NCBI GenBank assembly: GCA_937930235.1
Contig: CALGLJ010000151.1
Span: 1-37,817 of the forward strand
Source: an uncultured Verrucomicrobiales bacterium
GTDB lineage: Bacteria > Verrucomicrobiota > Verrucomicrobiia > Verrucomicrobiales > Akkermansiaceae
Length of the DNA stretch: 37,817 bases
Reading direction: 5' to 3'
The translations under genes were made by a program, and so were the position numbers. Position 1 is the stretch's first letter, and each line of letters opens with the position of its first letter. Shown here in pieces: positions 17,653 through 26,976 of this stretch. Under the pieces are notes generated by a model. It did no database searches. It worked only from the letters and a program-made list of their open reading frames with translations, and was not told the origin of the DNA.

Positions 17653-18252
17653 ATGGCCACCTTAGAACAGCGCAAGCAACATCTCAAAGTCGGTGCTGCA
17701 GAGAATCCCGACGACCAACTTCCCCATGAACTTGAGGGAAAAATGCAAGAGGCACGCCAACAAATCGAGCTCCTCCATGCGCAAAAATTAGAAGCTGAGC
17801 GCCAGCGTCTCGCACGGGAAGCCCTAGAACTCCGAAAGCAGGATTTCCTCAATGGCCAGATCGAAGTCGCCGAAAAAATGGCCAGCGCCATCACCACCAT
17901 CGAGCGAGAGACAAAGGAAACCAAGCGTGAGATGGAAGAACTGGAAGCCACCAGAAAATCCTTCAAGGCCCACGTTCAGAAAATTGAGAAGCTCAATCCC
18001 GACTCTGTCAGCCCCGATAAGCTCGATCAATTCCTCGATCAGGCAATTTCATCGCTCGATAAAGCGGATGATGAGTTCGAACAAGCCGCGACCTATTTCT
18101 CAGACACCAGACGCGCGGGAGTCTTCCACGGCAATACCTCACGTGGTGGTTCTGCCAATGATTTTCAGACTAACCTCATGAATGGCCTCGCATTCAATCT
18201 TCCCCTGCTCGCTCTCGGCGCCCTCGCTCTCCTCATTTATCTCGCAAAATAA
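17653..18252 (+). CDS. Tail-anchored coiled-coil protein, unknown function
   Basis: This 199-residue protein is dominated by charged, Glu/Lys/Gln-rich helix from about 10 to 150, very likely a coiled coil. It ends in one hydrophobic segment (AFNLPLLALGALALLIYLAK) that should anchor it in the membrane with the bulk in the cytoplasm. No signal peptide and no enzyme motif are visible. The ATG at 17653 is preferred to the longer frame, whose first codon would be TTG at 17623, and it has AGGAG just upstream, although spaced closely. The next gene starts 4 bases after the stop and has the same plan, so the two are probably translated together and may form a complex. I do not recognise the family. 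Confidence 0.8.
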   Translation: MATLEQRKQHLKVGAAENPDDQLPHELEGKMQEARQQIELLHAQKLEAERQRLAREALELRKQDFLNGQIEVAEKMASAITTIERETKETKREMEELEATRKSFKAHVQKIEKLNPDSVSPDKLDQFLDQAISSLDKADDEFEQAATYFSDTRRAGVFHGNTSRGGSANDFQTNLMNGLAFNLPLLALGALALLIYLAK

Positions 18253-18256
18253 GATC

Positions 18257-18595
18257 ATGGCCTTCTTTTCCAAAAAAAATCACGATCCTCAAATTCCAAC
18301 CAAGGAAGAGCTCATTTCTTCTCAAATTGAGAGTTTAGAGCAATTTATCGAGAAGGCCCCTCAACGTCTGAAAGAAGAAATCGAACGCGAACGCACCACT
18401 ATGCCCGCTCCCGATAGCCTTCGTGATCGAGAACGTGAAAAAATCTTCTATCACGCTTACTCCAAGCGCCAGATGCAAAACGAACGTCGATTCCAAGCGC
18501 GAAATACCGTTCTTTTCTTACTTCTTGCCACAGCCCTCCTCGCGGTCTGCTGGTGGATCTATGCGGAGCTTCACCGCCACGGCATCCTCAGTTAA
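18257..18595 (+). CDS. Small tail-anchored membrane protein, unknown function
   Basis: This 112-residue protein has a charged, helix-prone N-terminal region (about 15-80) and one hydrophobic segment near the C-terminus (NTVLFLLLATALLAVCWWIY), followed by a short tail. It starts 4 bases after the preceding tail-anchored protein's stop, implying coupled translation. A longer in-frame start at 18182 overlaps the previous gene and is less likely. The shared layout of the two products suggests partner proteins at the membrane, but nothing identifies their role. Confidence 0.8.
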   Translation: MAFFSKKNHDPQIPTKEELISSQIESLEQFIEKAPQRLKEEIERERTTMPAPDSLRDREREKIFYHAYSKRQMQNERRFQARNTVLFLLLATALLAVCWWIYAELHRHGILS

Positions 18596-18615
18596 GAGGA
18601 AGCCACATCGAATGC

Positions 18616-18642
18616 AGAGGGTGAGGACCGACCCCACCCTCT
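18616..18642 (+). terminator. Hairpin between convergent genes, possible terminator
   Basis: AGAGGGTG (18616-18623) pairs with CACCCTCT (18635-18642) around an 11-base loop, between the tail-anchored pair and the convergent tricorn gene. Neither side has a strong T-tract, so termination is only plausible. The hairpin could serve either strand. Confidence 0.4.
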
Positions 18643-18650
18643 CTCTTGAT

Positions 18651-21600
18651 TTACTGCTTGGGTAGCGGCCAGGGTTTCTCGTCAGGCAGAGACATGAGGT
18701 GCTTGACGGCTTCTTCCAACTGGCGATCTCTCCCTTGCTCCTTATCCTCGGGAGTGTTTGTGATTTTGATATCGGGCTCCAGTTGCGTATTCTCCAAATA
18801 GCGCCCCTGCATATCAATGGTAGACACTTGTGGAATACCAAAGACGATCGAGGAATCAATGAGGCGTTCCCACCAGACAGCCGTTCCCGTTCCAGGCACC
18901 GGCATCCCAACGAGTTTACCAATCTTCAGCGATTGATAGGCATAGGGGAACATGTGAGCATCGGAATAATTCCCCTCACTCATGATGACCGCTGAGGGCT
19001 TAGTCCACCGAAAGATCGGCTGCCCGCCCATATCTCCCTGTCCACGAGGGAAAAATTTCAGATACTGCTTCCCGGTGAGGAAAGAGGTGAGATCTTCACT
19101 CAGCCATCCTCCACCATTAAAACGAGTGTCAACTACGAGAGCTTTCTTATCTGAATGAAAGCCAAAGACTCGCGAGAAAAACTCTCGGAATGCTCCATCA
19201 TTCATTCCTCGGATATGCACCCAGCCAATCTGACCATCAGAAAGCTCTTCCGCTTTAGCCCGCATTCTCTTGAGCCAACGCTGGTAAAGTAAGTTCATCT
19301 CTTGCCCAAGCGAGATGGGACGAATGACCAAATCCCAACGCCGGTCTGCCGCAGGATCAAAGATGGAAAGCAAGGTGCGTTCTCCCGCGAGTCGGTTCAG
19401 GCGTTTGGAAATATTCTCCCCTGCCGCGACCTCCTGGCCATTAATGCTTTCAATCACCGCACCTGCAGGAACATCTTCATCCAAAAGATCCAGTGGACTC
19501 CGTGGGATGACTTTCTCGATTTTAATTCCAGGACCAGAATGGCTCATATCGTAGAGCACCCCCAAAGATGCCGTTTGATCTGCATCTTGAAATTTCGGAC
19601 GGTGAAACGCTCCGGTGTGTGAGGCATTCAGCTCACCTAACATCTCGCTGAGCATTTCGGCAAAGTCATCATTATTCATGATCCCGGGAAGAAGCGCCCG
19701 GTATTCCTTTCCGTAAAAATCCCAGTCCACTCCATGAAAGTCGGTTCGGTGAAATTTCTCCCGAACTTGCCTCCAGACATGCTCAAACATTTGCTCCCGC
19801 TCAGCGGCGAGGTCGAGGTTCATCTCTCCACCCTTGTCAATGCCTTTGGACTTTCCATTCGAGACATCAACAGAAGAAATCCCCCCTCCCGAGAGGACAA
19901 AGAGCGTTTTACCTTTCTGATCAATCACCATCGATGCCGGACCACTTTTCGCATTAGATGACAGGGTGGTCAGGATCTTGGTCTCATCTTCATAGAACTG
20001 ATGCACCCAAATTTGGTGTTTCCCCCGAGCCTGGCTCAGGTAGTAAAGCGCCTTCCCATCAGGAGCGAGAGCGTAAGCCTCCATCTCGGTAGAATGAATC
20101 GTTAAGCGTTCGATACGATCAATCGCCCCTTTGGGATCCAAGGGTCTGGGTTCTTTAAAAATCACTCCGCTCTTCTGTGGGTCATCCTTTTTCTCATCGT
20201 CCTTTGGTTTATCTCCTTTCTCGTCTTTTTCCTCATCTCCTTTCTCTTCATCCTTCTTATCTTTTTTATCCTTCTTATCCCTATCCTTATCAAAGGCATC
20301 ACGTTCGGAATCTCTCATCCGAAACACCCGCTGAGCGCGTTCCGTCAGGAAGCCCGCATACACATCCAGATCAGTCCCCCAACTTCCGTGCGCCTTACGG
20401 CCGTGACGATTGGAAATCCACACCACGCCTTCCCCATCCCATCCCCAAGTCGGAGACATATCGTAGTAACCATTCTGGCTCACATCGACGTATTCTCCCT
20501 TCCCATCAGCCGGGATCATAACGATATTCTCAACCCAACGATTTTTTTGCAGCAACATGTAGAGGATGTGTTTGCTATCAGGAGACCAGGAAAACGGGAG
20601 ATCTCCATCCTTATAAGAATAGGAACGAGAACCGTCGAGAAGCTGGGTCACGTTTTTACTTTCGACATCCAGAACGCAGAGCTGCACCCGATCTCGCAGA
20701 AAAGCGATTTTCTTACCATCTGGCGACCATTGGGGCTGAAAGGTCTCCTGATCTGTTTTGAGAAGAACCTCTTCTTTCAGAGCGGTTGCTTCATAAAAAG
20801 AAGTCTCTTCTTCTCGCACGATTTCCGTGGTGTAGAGATTCCAGCTTCCATCACGCTCGGAGGCGTAGACAAGTTTCCCACCCTCGGGATGAAAGTGGAC
20901 CGAACGTTCCTGCTCCGGAGTATTCGTCACCCGCCGCGTCGCATTATACTCCACCGAGGTCACAAAAATCTCACCACGAGCAATAAAGGCAATTTCTGAA
21001 CCATCTGCCGAAACTGACATTTCCTTAATGTCACTCGCGTAGCTCACACGATTGGAATTCTGTTTCTCTCCTGCCCGAATGATAATCTCCAGACGCCGTG
21101 GTTCGCTCTCTGGAGTCGCCATGAGATAGATCCCCCCATGGAATCCGAAAGCGAGTTGCCCAGACTTCGCTCGTGAGAGAAACCGGACCGGATGCTTTTC
21201 AAACTTCGTGATTTGAGCCGGCTCCCCTCCCGCGATCGTGCGCTTCCAAATATTAAAACTCCCACTCCGCTCAGAGAGGTAAAAGAAACTGTCATCTGAT
21301 GCCCACACCGGCTGGCGATCTTCTCCCTCATAGTTGGTCAACCGACGGTGATTTTTCTGCTCCCGGTCATACAACCAGATATCGCGAGTCACGGAAGAAC
21401 GATGATGCTTCCTCCAAGGATCTTCATATCCTTTCTTATCGTGGTAGAGAAATTGCTGCCCGGAAGGGGAAAAATTCACCATCTCGGCTGGGCTTGAAAA
21501 CAGACGGGTGACGCGTCCACCTTCTGAAGGCACCTGATAAAGCTCCGCCAAACGTCGATTCGGAATATCGAGAGACTCCACCCGATCCTGCCGCACGGAC

Positions 21601-21962
21601 TGAAAAAGCACCGCTTTCCCATCTGGCGTAAATGAGGAAGGCACATCATCTTTTGAATAAAAAGTTAGGCGCTGCGCAGCTCCCCCTTCAGCGGAAATCC
21701 GAAAGACATCCAGATTCCCATGGCGATTGGACGCGAAAGCGATCGATTTTCCATCAGGAGACCAAATGGGCATGAAATCTCGAGCCACATGCTGAGTCAG
21801 CGGAAAGGCTTGCCCTCCATCACTCGCAACGGTGTAAAGATCACCATCATGAGTGAATACGATCGTTTTTCCATCAGGAGAGAGCGAGGGATAGCGGAGC
21901 CACTGGGCCGATTCCGCCTGCGCGAAGAGCGAGATACCGAAAAGAAGAGAAAGAATTTTCAC
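18651..21962 (-). CDS. Tricorn-type protease (S41 family) with signal peptide
   Basis: This 1103-residue secreted peptidase starts with a signal peptide (residues 1-19, ending QAESA). WD40-like PD40 beta-propeller repeats follow (LSPDGKTIVF, WSPDGKSIAF and similar, to about 550), then a highly charged Lys/Asp/Glu linker (about 556-600), a helical part, a PDZ domain (about 795-870) and the S41 catalytic domain. Candidate catalytic residues are S781-H782 (NASHTGAF), nucleophile S1000 (GNYSDAH) and E1057 (LENTQLEPDI). Their spacing (218 and 57 residues) closely matches Thermoplasma tricorn H746-S965-E1023 (219 and 58). Tricorn trims oligopeptides; here the enzyme should act outside the cytoplasm on peptides from degraded protein. 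It is a single gene, convergent with the upstream pair. Confidence 0.95.
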   Translation of the reverse strand: MKILSLLFGISLFAQAESAQWLRYPSLSPDGKTIVFTHDGDLYTVASDGGQAFPLTQHVARDFMPIWSPDGKSIAFASNRHGNLDVFRISAEGGAAQRLTFYSKDDVPSSFTPDGKAVLFQSVRQDRVESLDIPNRRLAELYQVPSEGGRVTRLFSSPAEMVNFSPSGQQFLYHDKKGYEDPWRKHHRSSVTRDIWLYDREQKNHRRLTNYEGEDRQPVWASDDSFFYLSERSGSFNIWKRTIAGGEPAQITKFEKHPVRFLSRAKSGQLAFGFHGGIYLMATPESEPRRLEIIIRAGEKQNSNRVSYASDIKEMSVSADGSEIAFIARGEIFVTSVEYNATRRVTNTPEQERSVHFHPEGGKLVYASERDGSWNLYTTEIVREEETSFYEATALKEEVLLKTDQETFQPQWSPDGKKIAFLRDRVQLCVLDVESKNVTQLLDGSRSYSYKDGDLPFSWSPDSKHILYMLLQKNRWVENIVMIPADGKGEYVDVSQNGYYDMSPTWGWDGEGVVWISNRHGRKAHGSWGTDLDVYAGFLTERAQRVFRMRDSERDAFDKDRDKKDKKDKKDEEKGDEEKDEKGDKPKDDEKKDDPQKSGVIFKEPRPLDPKGAIDRIERLTIHSTEMEAYALAPDGKALYYLSQARGKHQIWVHQFYEDETKILTTLSSNAKSGPASMVIDQKGKTLFVLSGGGISSVDVSNGKSKGIDKGGEMNLDLAAEREQMFEHVWRQVREKFHRTDFHGVDWDFYGKEYRALLPGIMNNDDFAEMLSEMLGELNASHTGAFHRPKFQDADQTASLGVLYDMSHSGPGIKIEKVIPRSPLDLLDEDVPAGAVIESINGQEVAAGENISKRLNRLAGERTLLSIFDPAADRRWDLVIRPISLGQEMNLLYQRWLKRMRAKAEELSDGQIGWVHIRGMNDGAFREFFSRVFGFHSDKKALVVDTRFNGGGWLSEDLTSFLTGKQYLKFFPRGQGDMGGQPIFRWTKPSAVIMSEGNYSDAHMFPYAYQSLKIGKLVGMPVPGTGTAVWWERLIDSSIVFGIPQVSTIDMQGRYLENTQLEPDIKITNTPEDKEQGRDRQLEEAVKHLMSLPDEKPWPLPKQ

Positions 21963-22144
21963 AGCGATAAGTCACACCAAAATCTCCCCTCTGCAAAGGG
22001 AGAATGAGAAAAGAATTCCTCAAATTCCCATGTCCTTAAAAATGGCCCAATTTAGAGCATCTCCGAAAAATAATAATTTTTCTGAAACTCTTCCGAGAAA
22101 CTTCCTGATCCCCTTTGTGAAGACATCTCTTCTTCACTTCGATT

Positions 22145-22765
22145 ATGAAAAAACAAATCATCTTCGCATCCACAGCCCTCATCACTCTACCCGCAGCTTA
22201 TTCCGCCGTCGTCATTTCTGAGATCGATCTCGCAAATAACAGAGTCGAGCTGGTCAATACCGGAACCACCACTGAGAGCCTCACCTCCTTTTGGTGGTGT
22301 AATCGCGTCAACGGGAGTCCATTCTATACGCGAGTGAGTGATGACACCATCAACTCCTCTCTTTCAAGCGCCACAAGCTTTAGCAGCCTTGGTGCAGGGC
22401 AAACTCTCGTCCTCGATCTCGGCGCAGGACTTCTCCCAGATGCCAATGGGGAGCTTGGCCTTTATAATACGAATAGCTTTGGTTCAGCGACCGCGCTCGA
22501 AGACTACGTTCTCTGGGGAGGCAACGGGGTTCGTGACAGCGTGGCTCAAAACGCAGGAATCTGGAGTGATAACGAATTCATCGATGTCAGTAACATTGGC
22601 GCAGGAGAGTCGATTCAGCTCTCACTTGCGGAAGACGGAGACTTGGCCAGCGAATATTTCATTGGTGGCGCCTCTCTTGGAGTCGCACAATCAATTCCCG
22701 AGCCCAGCTCATTCCTACTCCTCTCTCTTTCCTGTCTCGGACTCTTGAGACGCCGCCGGAAGTAA
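22145..22765 (+). CDS. PEP-CTERM sorted secreted protein (lamin-tail-like)
   Basis: This 206-residue exported protein has a signal peptide (residues 1-20, ending AYSA) and a C-terminal sorting signal: IPEPSS, a hydrophobic helix, then the basic end RRRRK. Exosortase recognises such tails and cuts near PEP to release or anchor the protein at the surface. The middle begins VVISEIDLANNRVELVNTG, resembling the start of lamin-tail domains often found in surface proteins. It is low in charge and rich in Ser, Gly and Asn. No exosortase gene is in the window. It is convergent with the HNH gene, whose stop lies 10 bases away. Confidence 0.9.
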   Translation: MKKQIIFASTALITLPAAYSAVVISEIDLANNRVELVNTGTTTESLTSFWWCNRVNGSPFYTRVSDDTINSSLSSATSFSSLGAGQTLVLDLGAGLLPDANGELGLYNTNSFGSATALEDYVLWGGNGVRDSVAQNAGIWSDNEFIDVSNIGAGESIQLSLAEDGDLASEYFIGGASLGVAQSIPEPSSFLLLSLSCLGLLRRRRK

Positions 22766-22774
22766 GGATTTAGG

Positions 22775-23383
22775 CTACGCCATTTTCACTCTCTGACGCT
22801 CAGGGTCGATAAATTCGATCCAAGCTTCATCCCGGGATTGCTCTTTGAGACCAAAAAACGGGCGCCAGCGTGGAATTTTAGGCTCATTCAAGAGCCTCAT
22901 CCCCGCCTCGTGGGGCAGGCGATTCGCCTTCTTCGTATTACATGGCACGCAGGAGGTGACAATATTGTCCCAGGTCATCTTCCCCCCACGATCACGCGGG
23001 AGGACGTGATCGAGATTCAGCTGATTCTCAGAAAAAGCACCTCGGCAATATTGGCAGGTATGCTTATCCCGCAGAAAGACATTCTGGCGGGTGAACTTCA
23101 CCTCTTTACGCGGGAGGCGATCATAGAGGGCGAGAACGATGATTTTAGGTGCCCGAAGAGCCACTGAAACCGAATGCACGAGATCATCCATGAGGGAACA
23201 ATCCCCTGAATAATTCACCCAAGAGCCAATATCATGAGTCTGATAGCGGCACTCGCCTTCTGTTTGCACCACTTGAGCATGCCCGAGGCATAGAAGTTTC
23301 AGCGCTCGCTTCACCGAGCAGGTATGCACCGGCTGCCAGAGACGATTCAAGACAAGGACGGGTCTTTCGAGAACAGAATGCAT
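22775..23383 (-). CDS. HNH endonuclease family protein
   Basis: This 202-residue protein has a C-terminal HNH nuclease domain. Two zinc-binding CxxC pairs (C110/C113 and C145/C148) flank LDHVLPRDRGG (catalytic His126) and W-D-N140. The N-terminal 90 residues (VLNRLWQPVHTCSVKRAL and onward) match the lead found in a widespread group of stand-alone bacterial HNH proteins of unclear role. No methylase or restriction partner is adjacent, and nothing marks it as mobile. It is transcribed divergently from aroC. Confidence 0.93.
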   Translation of the reverse strand: MHSVLERPVLVLNRLWQPVHTCSVKRALKLLCLGHAQVVQTEGECRYQTHDIGSWVNYSGDCSLMDDLVHSVSVALRAPKIIVLALYDRLPRKEVKFTRQNVFLRDKHTCQYCRGAFSENQLNLDHVLPRDRGGKMTWDNIVTSCVPCNTKKANRLPHEAGMRLLNEPKIPRWRPFFGLKEQSRDEAWIEFIDPERQRVKMA

Positions 23384-23501
23384 GATTTTTCCTTATTAGT
23401 ATCAGATCAACCTTTCCTCGAAGATAAGGCAATCTTTAATTTATTTGTAATTTACTAAAATCCCACTTCCCTCGCACCCTTGGAAGATTCAAAGTCCCCC
23501 C

Positions 23502-24590
23502 ATGTCCAGCCACTACGGCCAGCTTTTCAGAATTTCAACGTATGGAGAATCTCACGGTGGCGGCGTTGGCGTGGTCATTGATGGCTGCCCTCCCCGCATC
23601 CCACTCACCGAAGCCGATATCCAGCATGAACTGGATCGCCGTCGCCCTGGGCAATCTGAGGTCACCACTCCTCGTAATGAGGCTGATCAATGCGAGATTC
23701 TTTCCGGAACATTCGAAAACGTCACCCTAGGATCTCCGATTTCTATCCTCGTTCGGAATAAAGATCACCGTCCCGAAGCTTACTCCGAAATGGCGGAAAA
23801 ATACCGCCCTTCTCATGCCGATTATGCTTATGATGCCAAGTTTGGCATTCGGAATTGGCAAGGCGGGGGACGCTCATCTGCCCGTGAAACCATCGGGCGC
23901 GTCGCCGCTGCGGCAGTCGCAGGGAAGGTCCTCAACCATCTCTGCCCTGGAATCGAAGTCATCGCCTACGTGAAGACCATTCAAGAACTCCAAGCCGATG
24001 TCGACCCCAACACCGTTCAGGCAGAAACAGTGGAATCGAACATCGTCCGCACCGGTGATCCTGCCATGGCAGATCCTATGATTGCGCGGATTAAGGAAAT
24101 TCGGTCTGACGGAAATTCCGTTGGCGGCGTCATAGAAGCAGTGATCCGTGGATGCCCCCCTGGATTAGGCGAACCAGTATTTGACCGCCTCGAAGCAGAT
24201 CTCGCGAAAGCGATGATCTCACTCCCCGCGACAAAGGGGTTCGAGATTGGCTCCGGATTTGGCGGCACTCAGCTCACCGGTCGAGAGCACAATGATCACT
24301 TTTACATGGAAGATGGAAAAGTCCGCACGAAGACGAATCGCTCCGGCGGCGTCCAAGGCGGAATTTCTAATGGAGAAAATATCATCTTCCGTGTCGCTTT
24401 CAAACCAACCGCTACCATTATGAGTTCGCAGCCCACCGTATCCAAAGATCTCCAAGACACCGAGCTCAAAGGACGCGGCCGCCATGATGCCTGCGTCCTC
24501 CCGCGCGCCGTCCCCATGGTGGAAGCCATGGCCCGCCTCGTCCTCTGCGACCACCTGCTGCGCCATCGTGCGTTCTGTGAAAACCTCTAA
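23502..24590 (+). CDS. aroC: Chorismate synthase
   Basis: The product catalyses the last shikimate-pathway step, anti-1,4 elimination of phosphate from EPSP to give chorismate, and needs reduced FMN. The 362-residue length is typical. Signatures visible are GESHGGGVG near residue 15, the [14 protein letters not shown] block, MSSQPTVS, and [17 protein letters not shown] near the C-terminus. It begins ATG after a C-rich leader without a clear Shine-Dalgarno and is followed after 11 bases by a membrane protein gene on the same strand, so the two may be co-transcribed. Confidence 0.98.
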   Translation: MSSHYGQLFRISTYGESHGGGVGVVIDGCPPRIPLTEADIQHELDRRRPGQSEVTTPRNEADQCEILSGTFENVTLGSPISILVRNKDHRPEAYSEMAEKYRPSHADYAYDAKFGIRNWQGGGRSSARETIGRVAAAAVAGKVLNHLCPGIEVIAYVKTIQELQADVDPNTVQAETVESNIVRTGDPAMADPMIARIKEIRSDGNSVGGVIEAVIRGCPPGLGEPVFDRLEADLAKAMISLPATKGFEIGSGFGGTQLTGREHNDHFYMEDGKVRTKTNRSGGVQGGISNGENIIFRVAFKPTATIMSSQPTVSKDLQDTELKGRGRHDACVLPRAVPMVEAMARLVLCDHLLRHRAFCENL

Positions 24591-24601
24591 TATTCAATCA
24601 T

Positions 24602-25396
24602 ATGGATTTCGGTAATTTTGATGCCAATGGCGCCACCGCCATTACGCTCGTCGTCTTCGCCGTGCTCGGCTTCATCAAACGCATGGTCAGTCTTTTTTTC
24701 ACTGTCATCGCCCTTGGAGTCGGTGGAGTTGCAGGCATCTGGGGCTATAATAATGGCTTTACCATCGCGAGCAAAGCGGTCGAAAAACCGGAGCCCTGGA
24801 TGTCAATCGCCGTCGCCATCATCGCCTTTCTCGGAGCCTTCACCATGATCCGTGGGGTTTTAAAATCCCTCACTGGCCGAGGCTCGGCAGGCAGTCAGGC
24901 CAAAAGCTTAGGCTTTGGCCTCCCCGGAAGCATCTTAGGCCTCGTGATGGGCGGAGGACTCTCCTTCGGGCTTCTCTCCGGCGTCCGCTATGGTGGCACC
25001 TTGTCAGAGCTTGACCACCTGAGAGACTACGTGAATGGAACGATCGAAAAAAATGCCGACTCCCCCCTTCTCGCCCGCCTCAAACAATGGATCGACAAGA
25101 GCCAAATCGGCCAACTCCATCAGAAAATCGATTTCCTGAACGACCCCGAAGAAGCCCAACTCGCTAAACTCGCCATCGTAAATGGCCAGGAAACCTCCGC
25201 TAAAGCCACTAAGGCCATTGTGATCAATGAAGAAGACATTCCCATGGCGCTTCCCGTCGATCAAGAGATTGAGGACAGCATCCGCACCGGAGACTTCGCC
25301 ACCCTGCTCAAAAAAGCGAAAGAACTCGGCGTAGACGTGGACGCAGAAAAACTTCTCCGCATGAATATCGAAAAAGCGCTCGGGCTGCAGAAATAA
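24602..25396 (+). CDS. Membrane protein of unknown function (possibly CvpA-like)
   Basis: This 264-residue protein has about four hydrophobic segments in its first half (near 12-29, 30-48, 67-84 and 104-126) and a soluble, charged C-terminal half (about 130-264). The first helices, with a short basic turn (GFIKRM), loosely recall colicin V production (CvpA) proteins, but the similarity is weak and I would not name it. It starts 11 bases after aroC and lies 62 bases before gatB, all on the same strand. Confidence 0.75.
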   Translation: MDFGNFDANGATAITLVVFAVLGFIKRMVSLFFTVIALGVGGVAGIWGYNNGFTIASKAVEKPEPWMSIAVAIIAFLGAFTMIRGVLKSLTGRGSAGSQAKSLGFGLPGSILGLVMGGGLSFGLLSGVRYGGTLSELDHLRDYVNGTIEKNADSPLLARLKQWIDKSQIGQLHQKIDFLNDPEEAQLAKLAIVNGQETSAKATKAIVINEEDIPMALPVDQEIEDSIRTGDFATLLKKAKELGVDVDAEKLLRMNIEKALGLQK

Positions 25397-25458
25397 AAAA
25401 TGAAAGTCTCCGCGTCTTAGCGATTCAATTTTCCGCCGAAGCGGTTTAGAACCCTCTC

Positions 25459-26922
25459 GTGCCAGCCTCAGACTACATCGTAACCATCGGCCTCGAAGTC
25501 CACTGCCAGATCAAATCGCAGACCAAAATGTTCTGTGCTTGCCCGACTTCTTTTGGCGACGAACCCAATACGAACGTCTGCCCGACCTGCCTCGGCCTGC
25601 CCGGAGCCCTTCCCGTGTTGAATGAATTCGCCATCGAGCGGACCATCCTCTCCGGCATGCTCATCGGTTGCGAAACTCCTCCCACCGTGGTCTGGGATCG
25701 GAAAAATTATTTCTACCCCGACATGCCCAAGGACTATCAGATCACCCAGCTTGATCTCCCCCTCTGCCTCGGAGGAGGAGTCCCACTCTACTCTCATAAC
25801 TACCCCAAAGATCATCAAAAGAGCATTGTGAACCCCGGTAAAGTCGTCGGCGTCACCCGCATTCACCTAGAAGAAGACGTCGCCAAATCAACCCACCAGG
25901 CGCGCACCTCACTCATCGACTACAACCGGGCTGGCACCCCTCTCATGGAAATCGTCTCTGAGCCTGAAATCGAATCCGCAGAGGAAACCGTCGCCTACCT
26001 CAAAACGCTCCAACAAATCCTCATTGCCGGTAAAATATCTGACGCCAGCATGGAGAAAGGACAAATGCGCTGCGATGTAAATATCTCCCTGCGCAAAAAT
26101 GAAAGCGACCCCCTCGGCACCAAAATCGAGCTCAAAAATATGAACTCCCCTTCCGCAGTTCGGCGAGCCACCCATTACGAAATCGAGCGCCAAGCCGAAG
26201 CCCTCGACAATGGAGAACCACTCGTCCAATCCACCCGACGCTGGAGTGAAGAACTCGGAGAAACTCAACTCATGCGAGGGAAGGAAGATGCCCACGACTA
26301 TCGCTACTTTCCCGACCCCGACCTGCTTCCTGTCGATACCGCGGCTTACATCGAAAAGGTCCGCCCCCTCGTCCCGGAACTTCCGCATGAAAAATCTGAC
26401 CGCTTCCAGTCAGAGCTTGGCCTCACCGAATACGACGCCTCGGTCATCACCTCCGATGTCCCCCTCTCCGCCTACTTCGAAGCCACCGCGGCACACTCCC
26501 AGGCCACCGGTAAAAAAATTGCCAACTGGATCATCAATAACCTCCTCGGCCTCCTCAATGAACAATCTCTCGAAATTGGTGATTCACCCATTACCCCAGA
26601 AAAGCTCGCCCTCATTCTTGATCTCATCGAAGCCGGCACCATCTCTAACAGCCAAGCGAAAGACCTCTTTGCAGCCCTGTGGGAGGCCCCAGAAAAAGAC
26701 CCCGCAAGCTTAGCGAAAGAAATGGGATTCGAGCCCGCTGACACCGGAGCCATCGAAGCCATGATTGATGAAGTCATCAAAGCAAACCCTGATAAAGTCA
26801 CCGAAATCCAAGGCGGGAATGAGAAGCTGCTCAACTTCCTCACCGGACAAGTCATGAAGGCCTCCAAAGGAAAAGCCAATCCCAAGATCGTCACCGACAC
26901 TCTGCGCGGGAAGCTCTTATAA
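25459..26922 (+). CDS. gatB: Aspartyl/glutamyl-tRNA amidotransferase subunit B
   Basis: GatB of the GatCAB complex converts misacylated Glu-tRNA(Gln), and Asp-tRNA(Asn) in many bacteria, to the amidated form. It holds the tRNA and the kinase/amidation site. The 487-residue protein shows the family opening (IGLEVHCQIKSQTKMFC), zinc-type cysteines (C-x-C and CPTCLGLPGALP), the YFYPDMPKDYQITQ motif and the DYRYFPDPDLLP motif. The C-terminal YqeY-like tail (about 330-487) is complete. The start is a GTG at 25459, placed by alignment to the expected N-terminus. gatA and gatC are not in the window. Confidence 0.98.
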   Translation: MPASDYIVTIGLEVHCQIKSQTKMFCACPTSFGDEPNTNVCPTCLGLPGALPVLNEFAIERTILSGMLIGCETPPTVVWDRKNYFYPDMPKDYQITQLDLPLCLGGGVPLYSHNYPKDHQKSIVNPGKVVGVTRIHLEEDVAKSTHQARTSLIDYNRAGTPLMEIVSEPEIESAEETVAYLKTLQQILIAGKISDASMEKGQMRCDVNISLRKNESDPLGTKIELKNMNSPSAVRRATHYEIERQAEALDNGEPLVQSTRRWSEELGETQLMRGKEDAHDYRYFPDPDLLPVDTAAYIEKVRPLVPELPHEKSDRFQSELGLTEYDASVITSDVPLSAYFEATAAHSQATGKKIANWIINNLLGLLNEQSLEIGDSPITPEKLALILDLIEAGTISNSQAKDLFAALWEAPEKDPASLAKEMGFEPADTGAIEAMIDEVIKANPDKVTEIQGGNEKLLNFLTGQVMKASKGKANPKIVTDTLRGKLL

Positions 26923-26927
26923 GATTC

Positions 26928-26976
26928 AAAAAAAAACGCCCTACCCCCGTCAAACAAGTTCAACAAGGGTAGAGCA
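26928..26976 (-). terminator. Intrinsic terminator, minus strand
   Basis: On the minus strand, TGCTCTACCC (26976-26967) pairs over 10 bp, including two G-U pairs, with GGGTAGGGCG (26946-26937) around a 20-base loop. Nine T residues follow (26936-26928). It ends minus-strand transcription just before the convergent gatB stop. Confidence 0.75.
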
